A stretch of DNA of 64,000 nucleotides from an uncultured Bacteroidota bacterium (GCA_903904855.1 CAIVEH010000058.1:34787-98786); one strand, 5' to 3'; shown: positions 13,101 through 20,992, numbered from the stretch's first letter. Program-made: numbers and translations. The notes: generated by a model from the sequence alone, not told the origin.

Positions 13101-16100
13101 ACTCCTGCAGTTGTCTGAGAACCGAAAGTAATTGCTGCACCAGACCCAACAACCGGGCTTCCGGTAGAAACTCCACTCACATAAAGCTGGTAGCTTACAC
13201 CAGTCTGAGAACTGGATAATCCTACAGCAACACCAGAACCACCTGCGCAATATGGGCCACCGCCTGTAACCGTAAATGTATTGGTTGGCAATGGATTTGT
13301 AAATATTGTTGCAGAACCTGACATGTTACTTCCGCAACCGGTTGTTGCGTTGGTTGCAGTAACAGTATAAGTTCCTACAGTAGTAATAGCACCAAAGTCA
13401 AGACCTGCGAATGTACCGGCAAGTGGAGTACCCACTGTAGTAGCGCCAAGCCATAATTGATAATTAATACCACCGGTAGAATTGGACAGGAATACATGTG
13501 ATCCTGTACCACCAACGCAATAACCACCGCCGCCGGTTACAGTATAAACTGTTGGCAGAGGATAAACTGTAAATGTGGATGTATTATTGGATAACGGTAC
13601 ACTTGTACAGGTTAATGCATTTGAGATACCTGTAATAGTTACTGTGGTAGAGCCTGTAGCTATCAGTGAACCTAAAGGAATATTAAATGTACCAGTTGTA
13701 GCGCCCATTGTCAGGGTAGCTGTAGCGCCTGTTACGGCATTGGCTCCCGACAGGTTGTAGGTAACCGTGAAGGTACCTGCACCAAGCGATGAAGATGCAA
13801 TAGTAACTACGCTGCCCACGCCTACGCATAGTGACGTTGCTACTGTTGAAGTGAATGAACTGATATTTGGTACTGGGTTAACTGTAATTGTATAAGAAGC
13901 AGTACAACCTGCGCCTAATGTATATGTCATATTTACTACGCCAGCTGCAACACCGGTAACAATACCGGTACCGGGTGCGATAGTAGCTGTTGCGGTATTA
14001 CCGCTGCTCCATACACCACCTGAGGTAGCATCATTTAAAGTAATATTTGAACCTGCGCAAACTACAGTTGGACCTGTAATAGCCGACGGTGTAGGATTAA
14101 CCACAACTGGTGTGATTACATAACAACCGGTAGGCATAGTGTAGGAGATGTTTGGTGTACCAACTGCTATACCAGATACTATACCAGTACCAGCTCCCAC
14201 AGTCGCCATTGCCGGATTGGTTGATGACCAGGTACCGCCTGCGAGTGTGTTACTTAATACTGTTGTTGCACCTACGCATACACTGGCTGTACCAGTTGAT
14301 GCCGGAGGATTCGGATTGACAACTACCGCCTGTGTAACATAACAACTGCCTAATGTATAAGATATAATTGGTGTACCTGCACCAACCCCTGTAACAACAG
14401 TAGATGCCGAAGGACCGGCCACTACCGATGCTTCAGATGTATTGCTGCTGCTCCATGTACCGGCAAGAGTGGCACTTGCTAAAGTTGTAGTGAATCCTGT
14501 ACATACTGTAGCAACGCCTGTAATAGCTGAAGGAGTCTGGTTAACTGCAACACCATAAGTAGCATAGCACCCTGTTGCAAGTGTATAAGACATAGTTGGT
14601 GAACCTACTGCAACTCCGGTAACTACACCTGTACCTGCTCCAATCGTTGCCTTGGTTGCATCACTGCTGCTCCAGGTACCTCCGGAAGTAATATCTGCCA
14701 GGCCAATTGTCTGGCCGGTACATACTGATGTCGCACCTGTGATAGCTGCCGGGTTCGGATTAACTGTAATCGGAGTAGTTACATAACATCCTGTTGCTGG
14801 TATCGTATACGTAATAAGCGGAATGCCTGATGCAATACCGGTCAAGACTGTTGATGCGCTTGGGCCAATTACAACCGCAGCCAGAGAAGCATTACTGCTG
14901 GTCCAGTTACCTGTAGATGTTGCATCTGTAAGTGTAATATTAAAACCAACACAAACATTTGTTGGTCCTGCAATTGCTACCGGAGTCTGGTTAACAACAA
15001 TACTCTTTGTTGCCAGACAGCCTGTAGGTAATGTATAAGTAATAGTAGGACTACCTGGAGTGATACCACCAACAATTCCGGTGGCTGCACCAACAGTTCC
15101 CTGTGCAGCATTGCTTGAAGACCAGGTACCGCCTGTTGTTATTGTTGAAAAAGTTGTAGTGTAACCGGTACAAACACTTGCTGCACCTGAAATAGCTGCA
15201 GGATTTGGATTAACAGTTACAGGCGTTGTAGTAAAACATCCCGTAGGTAAGGTATAGGTTATTATTGGTGTACCTGCAGAAATACCTAAGATAACATTTG
15301 AAGTGCCTGCACCACCTGTGGTTGTAGCTTCAGAACTGTTGCTGCTGGTCCATGTTCCTGCAGGAGTAGTTGCATCAGCCAGAGTAGTCGTCAGGCCGAT
15401 ACACACATTGGTTGTTCCGGTTATAGCTGCCGGATTAGGGTTAACTATAATTGTAGTAGAATTGGAACATCCGCTTGGTACTGTATATATTATTGTAGCG
15501 GTACCATTGCTTACACCTGTTACTGTACCTGTACCAGCGCCCACTGTTGCGAATGCAGGATTACTGCTGCTCCATATTCCACCGGTTGTAGCATCTGTTA
15601 ATGTTGTAGTAGCCCCTACACATATTGATGAACCTGCGGGAGTCGGTGCTGGTGGAGTCTGATTTACTGTAACTGGCTGGGTTGTATAACAACCTGTTGC
15701 GTTTATCTGATAAGTTATTGTTGGTACTCCTGCTGCAAGTCCACTTACAACACCACCGGCTGTAACTGTTGCCATAGTACCATTACTGCTGCTCCATGTT
15801 GCAGGTCCGGCAGTTGCGTCTGTCAGTGTTGTAGTAAATCCGGTACATACATTAAAGGTACCGGAGATAGCGGCCGGTAATGGATTTACCACAACTGTTG
15901 CCTGGTTCAAACATCCTGTAGGTAAAGTATATATAATATTAGGTGAGCCTGCCAATACTCCTGTTACAATCCCTGTAGTCGCGCCAACAGTTGCCTTGGT
16001 AACATCACTGCTGCTCCAGGTTCCACCTGATGTGGCCTCGGTAAGCACAGTTGTTGATCCAACGCATACTGCCAGTGTACCACCCGGTACTGCCGGATTA

Positions 16101-19100
16101 GGATTAACTGTAACTGGCGTTACTGTATAACAGCCGGTTGCTACAATTGCATAAGTAATATTTGGTACGCCTGCTGCAACACCGGTTACTATATTACCTG
16201 CAACAGTTGCAAGTGAAGTATTGCTGCTGGTCCATGTTGCAGGGCCGGGGGTAGCATCCGATAGTGCTGTTGTAAGTCCTACGCACACATTCTGTGTACC
16301 TGTTATTGCAACTGGTGTCTGGTTGACAACTACTGTTGCTACAGCATAACAACCTGTGCCAAGTATATATGATATTGTTGCTGATCCTGTTGCTACTCCG
16401 GTTACAACACCGGTAGCTGCATTTACTGTTGCCTTGGTAGGGTCACTTGTACTCCATGTACCACCACCGGTAGCATTACTCAAGGTTGTGGTAGCTCCGG
16501 TACAAACAGCCAGAGTACCTGTTATTGCACCCGGATTGGCATTATCAACAAATGAAGTTGTTGCAGAACATCCTGTTGCAGTAACTGTATAAGATATATT
16601 AGCAGTACCTGCACTTACGCCCGTAACAAGTCCACCAGCTGAAACTGTAACGATAGCGGTATTGCTCGAACTCCATGTTGCAGGACCGGCACTACCGTCG
16701 CTTAATAAACTGGTACCGGTACCACATACATTTGTAGTTCCTGTAATTGGTAAAGGATTTGCATTTACAGCTACCACCTGGGTAACAGCACAACCGGTAG
16801 GCAGCGTATAAGTAATGGTAGGACTGCCAGGTGCAACACCTGCTACAATACCTGTACCGGCACCTACTGTGGCCCATGACGGGTTACTGCTGGTCCATAC
16901 GCCGCCACCGCCATCTGTAAGAACTATGGTCGAACCCACACACACCTGGGAAGCGCCCGATATCGCAGAAGGCAAGGGATTTACAGTTACTGTTGCTGCT
17001 GAAAAACAACCGGAACCTAATGTATAGGTAATATTGGTTGTTCCTGCTGTAAGTCCGTTTACTAAGCCACCCAATGCAGTAATTGTTGCTACTGCAGGGG
17101 CGCTGCTAGTCCAGGAACCGCCAGCTGGTGATGATGCAAGAGTTGTATTTCCACCTACGCAAATCCCGGTTGTGCCGGATATTGCACCTGGTGTTGTATT
17201 CACAACTATCGACTCTGTAGCGAAACATCCTGTTGCTGTATTTGTAAAAGTAATTGTTGGTGTACCTGCAGAAAGACCTGTTATAAGACCTGTGCCCGAA
17301 ACTATCGATGCCTGGCTGGTATTGCTGCTGGTCCATGTCCCAGGAGTTGATGCATCGGTCGCGCTTATTGCCGATCCAACGCAGACTGTTGTTGGGCCGC
17401 CAATTGCAGCCGGATTATTATTAATGGTCATTGGCCATAAGGCGTAACAACCCGAAGGTAATACATATGATATGGTTACAGCTCCTGCTCCTACGCCGGT
17501 TACTACTCCGGTTCCCGACACGACTGTAGCCTTTAAAGGGTCGCTCGTGCTCCAGGTACCGCCGCCTGTTGTATTGGTTAATGTTGTAGTAGCGCTCACA
17601 CATAATGTGCTTGCACCTGTTGTAGCCACTGGTGTCTGGTTAACTGTATATGACTGAATTGCATAACATCCTGTTGCAGTAATAGTATAAGAAATGTTCG
17701 GAACACCTATCGATACTCCGCTAACCGTGGTTGAGGTACTTGGACCGGCAACTACAGTAGCAAGTCCTGTATTACTGCTGCTCCAGGTTCCACCTGCTGT
17801 TGCATCGGTTGCTGTATTCGTCATTCCGGTACAAACTGTAAACGGAGAACCCGATATTGCAGCTGGGTTAGCATAAACGTTGAATGCTTGAGTAGCATAA
17901 CAACCGTTACTGGCAGTGTAGGTAATATAAGGTGCTCCCGCAGCAATTCCGGTAACTGTACCGGCTCCGGCACCTGAGGCTATTACTGAACCAAGTAGCG
18001 CATTACTGCTCGACCAGGTACCGCCTGCGGTCAGGTCCGTAAGTACAGTACTGTAAGTCATACACACACTCGATGCTCCGGCGATGGCATTCGGAGTAGT
18101 ATTAACAGTGACAGGCTGATAAACCGCACATCCGCTTGGTACTGTATAAGTAATTGTTGGGATACCTGCCAAAATACCATTTACATTGGCTGTACCTGAT
18201 CCTGGTGCACCTGTTGCAGAAACTGTTGCCAGTGATCCGTCACTTGAACTGAATATACCACCTGTCGTACCGCTTGCTACTGGTATGGAAAGCCCTGTAC
18301 ATACAGTAAATGCTGGAACTATTGCCGGACCGGTTATTGGCAGAGGTGTGCTAAATACAGTCATTGGAAATGTACTGAAACATCCTGTACTAGCTAATGT
18401 ATAGGAAATGGTAACAGTTCCGTTACTTACTCCGGTAACAACACCTGTACCGTTTACAGTAGCAACAAAAGCATTGCTGGTGGACCATGTAGTACCGCCA
18501 CTTGAAGTAAGGCCTGTTGGGTATGGTGCTGATGCACCAGTACAAACAGTAGGGCTACCAGTTATGCTGGTTGGTGCTGCTGCTACAGTTACCTGGGCAT
18601 ATGCAAAACAAGTATTGGGAAGTGTATAAGTAATATTAGAAGTTCCTGCACTTACACCGGTTACAGTTGTAATACCGGAAGTACCACCCGTAAAGCTAAA
18701 AAATATATTCGCTGGGCTATATGTTCCACCTGAAGTACCATCAGTTACTGTAATTGTTGCACCGTTAGCGCAAACTGTACTGGGTACAGTTATTGGTAAT
18801 GGATACGCCATATTTGTGAAGGTGATGTTTGTCGTAGTGCTGCCAAATCCGTCAGTAACTGTTACCTGGATCGTTTCAGACCCTATATAGCCTGTATTTG
18901 GTGTATAAGTTACTCCTACCGGAGTGGTATTGGTTGAGACACCTACCAGTGCTGTAGGGCCATAGGGCAAATTTGCAATTGAGCCATGAGTTGGCGGAAC
19001 AGTTAATGTCCAGGTAAAATTTGCTGCGCCTGTATTGTCATGCGCAGTTAACAAGGAGGTGATATCCGTTCCTCCTGCATTCGCACATAACGTATAGGTT

Positions 19101-19246
19101 TGTGCACCTCCGTTATTGAAGATTGGTTGGGCTATAGCCTGAACGCCAAACAACATCATACCTGCCAAAAACAGGGTTCTCATGATCCTGCTTTTTACAT
19201 TGTTTACCGCATTGTGTTGTTCAGTGTAAAGATTCCTTGATGTCAT
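4106..19246 (-). CDS. Giant (5046-aa) T9SS-secreted Ig-like repeat surface protein
   Basis: Architecture from the N-terminus: a signal peptide (hydrophobic core about residues 23-36, cut near AIAQ); a cadherin-like domain to about residue 147; 22 bacterial-Ig-like repeats of ~75 residues (type A); an unrelated ~105-residue segment; two repeats of a second ~90-residue type (B); 11 more A repeats; 20 more B repeats; three PKD/Ig-like domains; and a C-terminal T9SS type A sorting domain (from IRLVPNPNNGTFTIKG to the end). Type A repeats show VCxG, TWSSSNxxxATV, VTGVxAGTxxITYT and a closing Gly-Cys; type B show YCAGGTGVxVGLS, YQLY and GTYTVxATN. Both types keep two cysteines, possibly a disulfide. 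The product should be exported by Sec, then carried across the outer membrane by the T9SS and anchored. It is almost free of charge: I find no arginine between residues 23 and 3219. The likely role is adhesion or gliding, supported by the divergent gldB. An alternative start is Met22 at 19183. Confidence 0.93.
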   Translation of the reverse strand: MTSRNLYTEQHNAVNNVKSRIMRTLFLAGMMLFGVQAIAQPIFNNGGAQTYTLCANAGGTDITSLLTAHDNTGAANFTWTLTVPPTHGSIANLPYGPTALVGVSTNTTPVGVTYTPNTGYIGSETIQVTVTDGFGSTTTNITFTNMAYPLPITVPSTVCANGATITVTDGTSGGTYSPANIFFSFTGGTSGITTVTGVSAGTSNITYTLPNTCFAYAQVTVAAAPTSITGSPTVCTGASAPYPTGLTSSGGTTWSTSNAFVATVNGTGVVTGVSNGTVTISYTLASTGCFSTFPMTVFSTPLPITGPAIVPAFTVCTGLSIPVASGTTGGIFSSSDGSLATVSATGAPGSGTANVNGILAGIPTITYTVPSGCAVYQPVTVNTTPNAIAGASSVCMTYSTVLTDLTAGGTWSSSNALLGSVIASGAGAGTVTGIAAGAPYITYTASNGCYATQAFNVYANPAAISGSPFTVCTGMTNTATDATAGGTWSSSNTGLATVVAGPSTSTTVSGVSIGVPNISYTITATGCYAIQSYTVNQTPVATTGASTLCVSATTTLTNTTGGGTWSTSDPLKATVVSGTGVVTGVGAGAVTISYVLPSGCYALWPMTINNNPAAIGGPTTVCVGSAISATDASTPGTWTSSNTSQASIVSGTGLITGLSAGTPTITFTNTATGCFATESIVVNTTPGAISGTTGICVGGNTTLASSPAGGSWTSSAPAVATITALGGLVNGLTAGTTNITYTLGSGCFSAATVTVNPLPSAISGASQVCVGSTIVLTDGGGGVWTSSNPSWATVGAGTGIVAGVAPGSPTITYTLPTGCAVTQVVAVNANPLPITGTTNVCGTGTSLLSDGSAGPATWSSSNTAIVTVSAGGLVTGVSAGTANISYTVTATGCSATTSFVDNANPGAITGTLAVCTGATTTLSNATGGGTWSTSDPTKATVNAATGVVTGVATGSATISYILGTGCYAVATVVVNQTPVAITGTQNVCVGLTTALSDATPGPATWTSSNTSLATVAGNIVTGVAAGVPNITYAIVATGCYTVTPVTVNPNPAVPGGTLAVCVGSTTVLTEATSGGTWSSSDVTKATVGATTGIVTGVLAGSPNIIYTLPTGCLNQATVVVNPLPAAISGTFNVCTGFTTTLTDATAGPATWSSSNGTMATVTAGGVVSGLAAGVPTITYQINATGCYTTQPVTVNQTPPAPTPAGSSICVGATTTLTDATTGGIWSSSNPAFATVGAGTGTVTGVSNGTATIIYTVPSGCSNSTTIIVNPNPAAITGTTNVCIGLTTTLADATTPAGTWTSSNSSEATTTGGAGTSNVILGISAGTPIITYTLPTGCFTTTPVTVNPNPAAISGAASVCTGYTTTFSTITTGGTWSSSNAAQGTVGAATGIVGGITPGSPTITYTLPTGCLATKSIVVNQTPVAIAGPTNVCVGFNITLTDATSTGNWTSSNASLAAVVIGPSASTVLTGIASGIPLITYTIPATGCYVTTPITVNPNPAAITGATSVCTGQTIGLADITSGGTWSSSDATKATIGAGTGVVTGVAVGSPTMSYTLATGCYATYGVAVNQTPSAITGVATVCTGFTTTLASATLAGTWSSSNTSEASVVAGPSASTVVTGVGAGTPIISYTLGSCYVTQAVVVNPNPPASTGTASVCVGATTVLSNTLAGGTWSSTNPAMATVGAGTGIVSGIAVGTPNISYTMPTGCYVITPVVVNPTPSAITGPTVVCAGSNITLNDATSGGVWSSGNTATATIAPGTGIVTGVAAGVVNMTYTLGAGCTASYTITVNPVPNISSFTSTVATSLCVGVGSVVTIASSSLGAGTFTVTYNLSGANAVTGATATLTMGATTGTFNIPLGSLIATGSTTVTITGISNALTCTSVPLSNNTSTFTVYPLPTVYTVTGGGGYCVGGTGSHVFLSNSTGGINYQLWLGATTVGTPLAGTFAGLDFGAITTVGTYTVTATNATTGCGSNMSGSATIFTNPLPTNTFTVTGGGPYCAGGSGVAVGLSSSQTGVSYQLYVSGVSTGSPVVGSGAAITFGSQTTAGVYTVIGTNTTTLCQSTMSGSQTVVINPLPASITGTMFLCPGTTTTLANTSTGGTWTTSTPGVATVGASTGVVTGVAFGTANIIYTLPTGCSISATVTVNPNPAAISGLTTVCAGSAITLADATGGGNWSSSNALIATVGVSSGIVNGIAAGTPTITYTLTTGCFATFNITVNPTPVAITGPASVCVGLTITAIDLTAGGVWTSSTPTVATIGGGTGIVTGVLAGITNLTYTLPAGCNVTESFTVNPTPAAVTGTATVCVGLTTTLADATTGGTWTSSNTAIATISAGGVVTGVAAGTVSITYTLPAGCFTTYTVTVNPVAAAITGTNNVCVGLTTTLANTVTGGTWTSSNTAVATVGAGTGTVTGVAFGSCNITYTLPAGCFVIFPFTVNPLPAAITGTASVCVLLTTSLTDATTGGTWSSSNATLGSVVALTGVVTGVAAGNPVITYTLPTGCLTTYPITVNPIPPAITGIATVCAGATTTLFDATAGGTWTSSNTAVATVGTGTGIVGGVTAGTATITYTLPTTCLITAGTTVYPSPAAISGSNTVCVGLTTTLTDGVSGGSWSSSNTSLATISGLGVVAGVAVGTPTITYTLPAPGSCFTTMVETVNPQPVAITGVFTVCTGLSTTLNDATTGGSYTSSNTAIATVVSATGVVTGVSAGTVTITYTLPAGCFVTQTVTVYPTPAVITGNPTVCLGLTTALADGTSGGTWTSSLPAVGSISTTGVVSGITPGTTVISYTLAPIGCNVVYPVTVNPLPAAITGTLNVCVGSSTTLSDASAGGSWNSSNTAIATIGGFTGIMSGVAAGTVSLTYTLPTGCIATTSGTVNALPNIYTLTGGGAYCAGSTGVAVGLSGSDVGISYQLMNGGTAVGSPVAGTGSPISFGIQTTATTYTAVATNTTTGCTQAMGGSATVALSVLPTAFNMTGGGAYCAGGTGFAVGLSSSQPVSGGTSYSYQLYLNGTLLPGALVTGTGGAISFGTMTAGGNYTVVATNNTTGCVNNMTGVSVILVNPLPTAYTVTGGGINCPGSTGVPVGLSNSQTGVNYTLVGGTSVTLPGTTGSALSYGLLTTNATYTITALNATTGCSNTMLGSAAVTAGVAPTVFTLGFTGTSSAYCAGGTGVPLTLSGSQTLTSYQILLGGSNFGTAFTGTGALLPLGSVLAAGTYTVRATNTVTGCTSVTGTSVTVTINPLPPVTHITTGSGGVVCGIGGTGVAIAVDTTYSGYNYKLFNGATLQSTIAGLATVPSTITFPLQNTAGTYTVTATNTTTNCVSNMIGSATVSVALLPTQYTLAPTTVSTYCLGGTGVTLTLNNSDAGIRYQLYNTTTSLAIGTPVNGTGAPLVFGPLTAGNYNVVATNIATLCTNPMVPAFVTVTTNPLPTAYTVSSGGSYCAGGTGVDITISNSQAGVSYQLYNLGVSTGSAVLGTGTGSSLDMGIQASTGTYTVIGTNIVTGCTNTMTGAATVSITTAPAVFTVTGGGNYCAGLAGVPVGLSGSVTGVNYQLLDPNDGTLIGAAVAGTGGVISFGTISVGLSDTFIARATSTATGCTATMTGSAIINKLLAPALYTVTGGGGYCTGTSGTSVGLSSSDTGVSYQLYLAGISTGLPSVTGTGSAISFGLQTGTGIYTVVATRTSSGCTSTMTGSVLISINPLPSIHTVTGGGAYCPGGTGRVIGVDTGSTGINYQLYLSGAPVGSSVAGTTGVPVTFGLQTGIGTYTVKAVNPTTTCSSNMTGTAVVSNYALPTAFTITGGGGYCTGGTGSDVQLSGSVSGVNYQLYVGASTSGLPMSGTGSPLDFGNKTALGTYTVIATSMLTGCSNNMTSSVTVSLNPLPTAYNVTGGGSYCAGGAGLPVGLSNSDLTISYQLYLGSVMTGPALAGTGSALSFGTFTGGGAYTVIGTNSVTGCINSMSGSQSISVNALPLVYNVGGGGSFCAGGAGVPVTLSSSDAGINYQLKLGGSPVGAPFGGVTGLLNFGNQTAPGTYTVVATNSVTSCTSTMAGSTSVSVNPLPASTYVVTGGGSYCAGGTGLNVGLSGSASGISYQLYKDGIATGLPQAGGAGAINFGLQSAAGTYTVTGTNTTTLCQSNMTGSVSIIVNPLPIVDTVTGGGNYCPGGLGQHIGLSNSTMGINYQLYRGILPLGAPTAGTGTGLDFGYQSVVGTYFVTATDASTGCSINMVGSPSIGISPLPTSYNVIASSTGYCLGGSGVNISLNGSDVGTQYQLYLGAVPVGGSVSGTGFTINYGLQTSAGTYKVVATSIATTCYSTMNDTPSVVINSLPALYTVSGGGGFCAGGAGVPVFQSGSDAGVNYQLWRGSSSVATMAGTGYSLNFGPQTTGGTFTVVATNSSTGCTNNMLSSASVAVNPLPTAYTVVGGGSFCAGSAGSHVGISAMDSPCFYQLYLDGVAVGTTHSYSSSLDFGPQTTPGTYTILATNPVTSCSAPMTGSVTVSVNALPAAFTVTGGGNYCTGGTGVNVGLSGTASGITYQLKLGTVNVLAPVSGSGSSINFGLVTAAGTYTVSASNTATGCTNAMAGSVVVSISSLPSVYAVTGGGAYCASTAGLPVGLSGSDAGVNYQLYNGTSLIPGSVAGTGAAISFGLHTAGTYSVMAVNSTTTCSSNMTGTAVVTTMPSVIPSVTVATGVGDTVCTGTTVTFSALTVNGGAFPAFSWSVNGILTGATGSSYTFVPSNGNVISVMMTSNEPCPLPATANGSVTMTVRPDVTPSVTIAASPSTTVCQGTTVDITATPVNGGTTPSYSWKLGGVPVGSGNTFTYIPTDGDILFCTMTSSYQCVTASTVLSNNLTFNTQTSLAPVVTISLNSGANVGTVLYNDTLTATVTNPGAAPVYRWSINGVELTGASTSVLYSTTLNDQDVVACQVSDSNACGYLIGGSSFTVHSSNVSVKPVSTMTGDIRLVPNPNNGTFTIKGTLSSIDDQEISIEVTNVLGQVIYTSKVIAHNGVIDEKVQMNSGLANGMYMVNVQSATESKVFHMVVEQ
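4364..5210 (-). repeat. Three PKD/Ig-like domains before the sorting domain, coding
   Basis: Three ~90-residue units, each with a Cys-x-Gly-Thr or equivalent start, a core tryptophan strand (FSWSVNG, YSWKLGG, YRWSING) and a later cysteine. They are clearly different from both long arrays and sit directly before the T9SS sorting domain. Confidence 0.75.
5211..10616 (-). repeat. Array of 20 type B Ig-like repeats, coding
   Basis: About 270 bases per unit. Conserved points are TVTGGGxYCAGGTG near the start, YQLY near the middle, SFGxQT, GTYTVxATN and a second Cys before MTGS. I do not recognise a named family for this repeat. Confidence 0.85.
10617..13022 (-). repeat. Array of 11 type A (Big_2-like) domain repeats, coding
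   Basis: About 219 bases per unit, same signatures as the first type A array but more uniform, which may mean more recent duplication. Confidence 0.85.
13023..13562 (-). repeat. Two type B Ig-like repeats inserted between type A arrays, coding
   Basis: Two ~270-base units with the YCxGGxG and NYQL/SYQL signatures. They separate the two type A arrays, next to a unique ~105-residue segment encoded at 13563-13877. Confidence 0.8.
13878..18805 (-). repeat. Array of 22 type A (Big_2-like) domain repeats, coding
   Basis: About 224 bases per unit, diverged from each other in sequence. Each unit begins at a Pro-rich linker (usually NPxPxAITG) followed by VCxG and ends with Gly-Cys and a short strand. 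Boundaries are by eye. Confidence 0.85.
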
Positions 19247-19643
19247 AGTCTTTTGCTTTAGATAAAAAAATTAATTACCTCTTTTTATACATCTCCAGTT
19301 AATAATTGCACTAATAAACAGGCACAAAATGATACACCTTCTGCATCATTTTTAACCTGCCTTTATACAATTTTGGGACTAAGATAGTTTAAATTATTTT
19401 TAAAAAATAGATTTTGGCAAAAAAAATTAACCACACTGTCTTTAATCGGGTGATTTAGTAAAAGTATGACCCGTTTCAATCGTTTCTGAATCGCGTAAAT
19501 AGTGACTGATTCAGTATTTTTAACATTCAATATATTGAATTATATTTATTTCGTGTGCCAAAAAAAATTACTAAACATTAAATTATACATATAAGTGAAC
19601 CTATACTCCCAATGATTAAATTTGTACTCATTAATAGAAATTT
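19247..19643. promoter_or_regulatory. Divergent promoter region between the giant gene and gldB
   Basis: AT-rich 397-base gap with no open frame. A TAAATTTG matching the Bacteroidota -7 consensus lies at 19617-19624, twenty bases before the gldB ATG, but no TTTG/TTG is found at the matching -33 distance. The arrangement would allow joint control of both genes. Confidence 0.4.
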
Positions 19644-20741
19644 ATGAAAAAAATCAACTGGGGCAGATTATCCCATTTTATGCGATTGAGAACTTTTTCT
19701 TCAGGCCTTATCCTCATTTCATTATTTTGTTTTTCTGGTTGCGGAAATTCTGGTGAACAAATTCCAGATGTATCAAATATTACAATAAATCTACAAACAT
19801 ATCGTTTCGATAAAGATCTTTATGCTATCGACACTAATCATATTGGCCTGGGCCTGCAAAAGCTAAATGAAAAATATCCCGACTTCCTTAATTATTACCT
19901 CGACACAGTAAGACAATATGGCATCCATAGCAATTTCTCGGATACTGCAAAAGGTGGTATCGACAGCCTCAGAATCGATCTGACTTTCAAAGATTTTGTA
20001 GGGCTGCAGGATACTATTATTAAGTACTACCCCGACAATAAGGATATCGACAAAGATCTGACTGATGGCTTCCGGTTTATGAAATACTATATTCCGGATT
20101 GTTCTATACCACGCATTTTTTATCTTAACATGGGTTTAAGTAAATGGTCTTCCTTCCCGGTCGACAACAAAACCATCTGTGTTGGCCTCGATATGTTTCT
20201 TGGCGACCAATACCCCTTCTACCGGTCAATTGGTGTACCCGGCTACATGTTACCTCATTTCCGCAGGAAATACCTCCCTGTTTCGGTACTCAATACAGTT
20301 TACCAGACTATCCATCCCTTCAGGCAAGACGATAAAACACTGCTGGATCTGATGATACAAAGAGGCAAAGAGCAATTTTTCCTCCATAAAGTACTCCCCC
20401 ACCTGCCCGATTCTGTAATTTTCGGCTTTACCCAAATTCAGCTGAAATGGTGCAATGAAAACGAAAATATGGTTTACAACTTCTTCATTCATCAGAAGCT
20501 GCTATATAATAAGGAAGGGCATAGCATACTTCCTTACGTTTACGATGGCCCTTTTGCCAAAGATATGGAAGCCCCGTCCGACCCGGTAAAATACACACCT
20601 GGCAATATAGGTACCTGGCTCGGCTACCGCATTGTTTGTGCCTGGATGGGCCAGCACCCGAAAACAACTCTTGAAGAATTGCTGAATCAACAGACAGACC
20701 CTGCCCGATTCCTGGAAGAAGCTAAATACAGGCCTAAGTAA
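19644..20741 (+). CDS. gldB: Gliding motility lipoprotein GldB
   Basis: The 365-residue product has a signal segment ending in a lipobox (FSGC, Cys33), so it is predicted to be a lipoprotein. The body matches GldB: ICVGLDMFLG in the middle, LPHFRRKYLP after it, and the conserved end KYTPGNIGTWLGYRIVCAWM followed by EELLNQQTDPARFLEEAKYRPK split over the last 25 residues. GldB is required for gliding motility in Flavobacterium and is broadly kept in T9SS-bearing Bacteroidota. It also resembles DUF2268-type zinc peptidases, but I see no HExxH here. A gldC gene, its usual neighbour in flavobacteria, is not adjacent. The opposite-strand neighbour is the giant T9SS substrate. Confidence 0.85.
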   Translation: MKKINWGRLSHFMRLRTFSSGLILISLFCFSGCGNSGEQIPDVSNITINLQTYRFDKDLYAIDTNHIGLGLQKLNEKYPDFLNYYLDTVRQYGIHSNFSDTAKGGIDSLRIDLTFKDFVGLQDTIIKYYPDNKDIDKDLTDGFRFMKYYIPDCSIPRIFYLNMGLSKWSSFPVDNKTICVGLDMFLGDQYPFYRSIGVPGYMLPHFRRKYLPVSVLNTVYQTIHPFRQDDKTLLDLMIQRGKEQFFLHKVLPHLPDSVIFGFTQIQLKWCNENENMVYNFFIHQKLLYNKEGHSILPYVYDGPFAKDMEAPSDPVKYTPGNIGTWLGYRIVCAWMGQHPKTTLEELLNQQTDPARFLEEAKYRPK

Positions 20742-20887
20742 TAATAGAAAACGAGGATACATAGATTTACACGGCTTCTTTGTCTTAGTGATGTTGATTA
20801 AATAAAGTATATTTCAACTTGAGTTCGACGCATTTTTCTCACAAAAAACATAATTATTATCGTATTTGCAGGTTATTATGCATCACA

Positions 20888-20916
20888 AGATTAGAACTTT
20901 TCAAAAGTTCTAATCT
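20888..20916. repeat. Palindrome, AACTTTT-type family, copy 1
   Basis: Perfect 14-base arms (AGATTAGAACTTTT and its complement) around one C. Two related palindromes occur at 43038-43070 and 52458-52490. Located after gldB, where it could also act as a terminator. Confidence 0.8.
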
Positions 20917-20992
20917 AACCACAAGACCTGATGCAAATAATTGAAAATGAAAATAGTATCATCGAGCTAATGTTATTTTATACTATAGTCTG

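Noticed and set aside
4364..18805. CRISPR array in the repeat-rich 15 kb
   Set aside because: Units are 220-270 bases, diverged and continuous in one reading frame; there are no short identical repeats with unique spacers and no cas genes.
4106..19246. Many open frames on both strands inside the giant gene (for example near 9210, 12255 and 17034)
   Set aside because: They follow the repeat period, have no start context or family features, and are shadows of the Ig-repeat coding frame.
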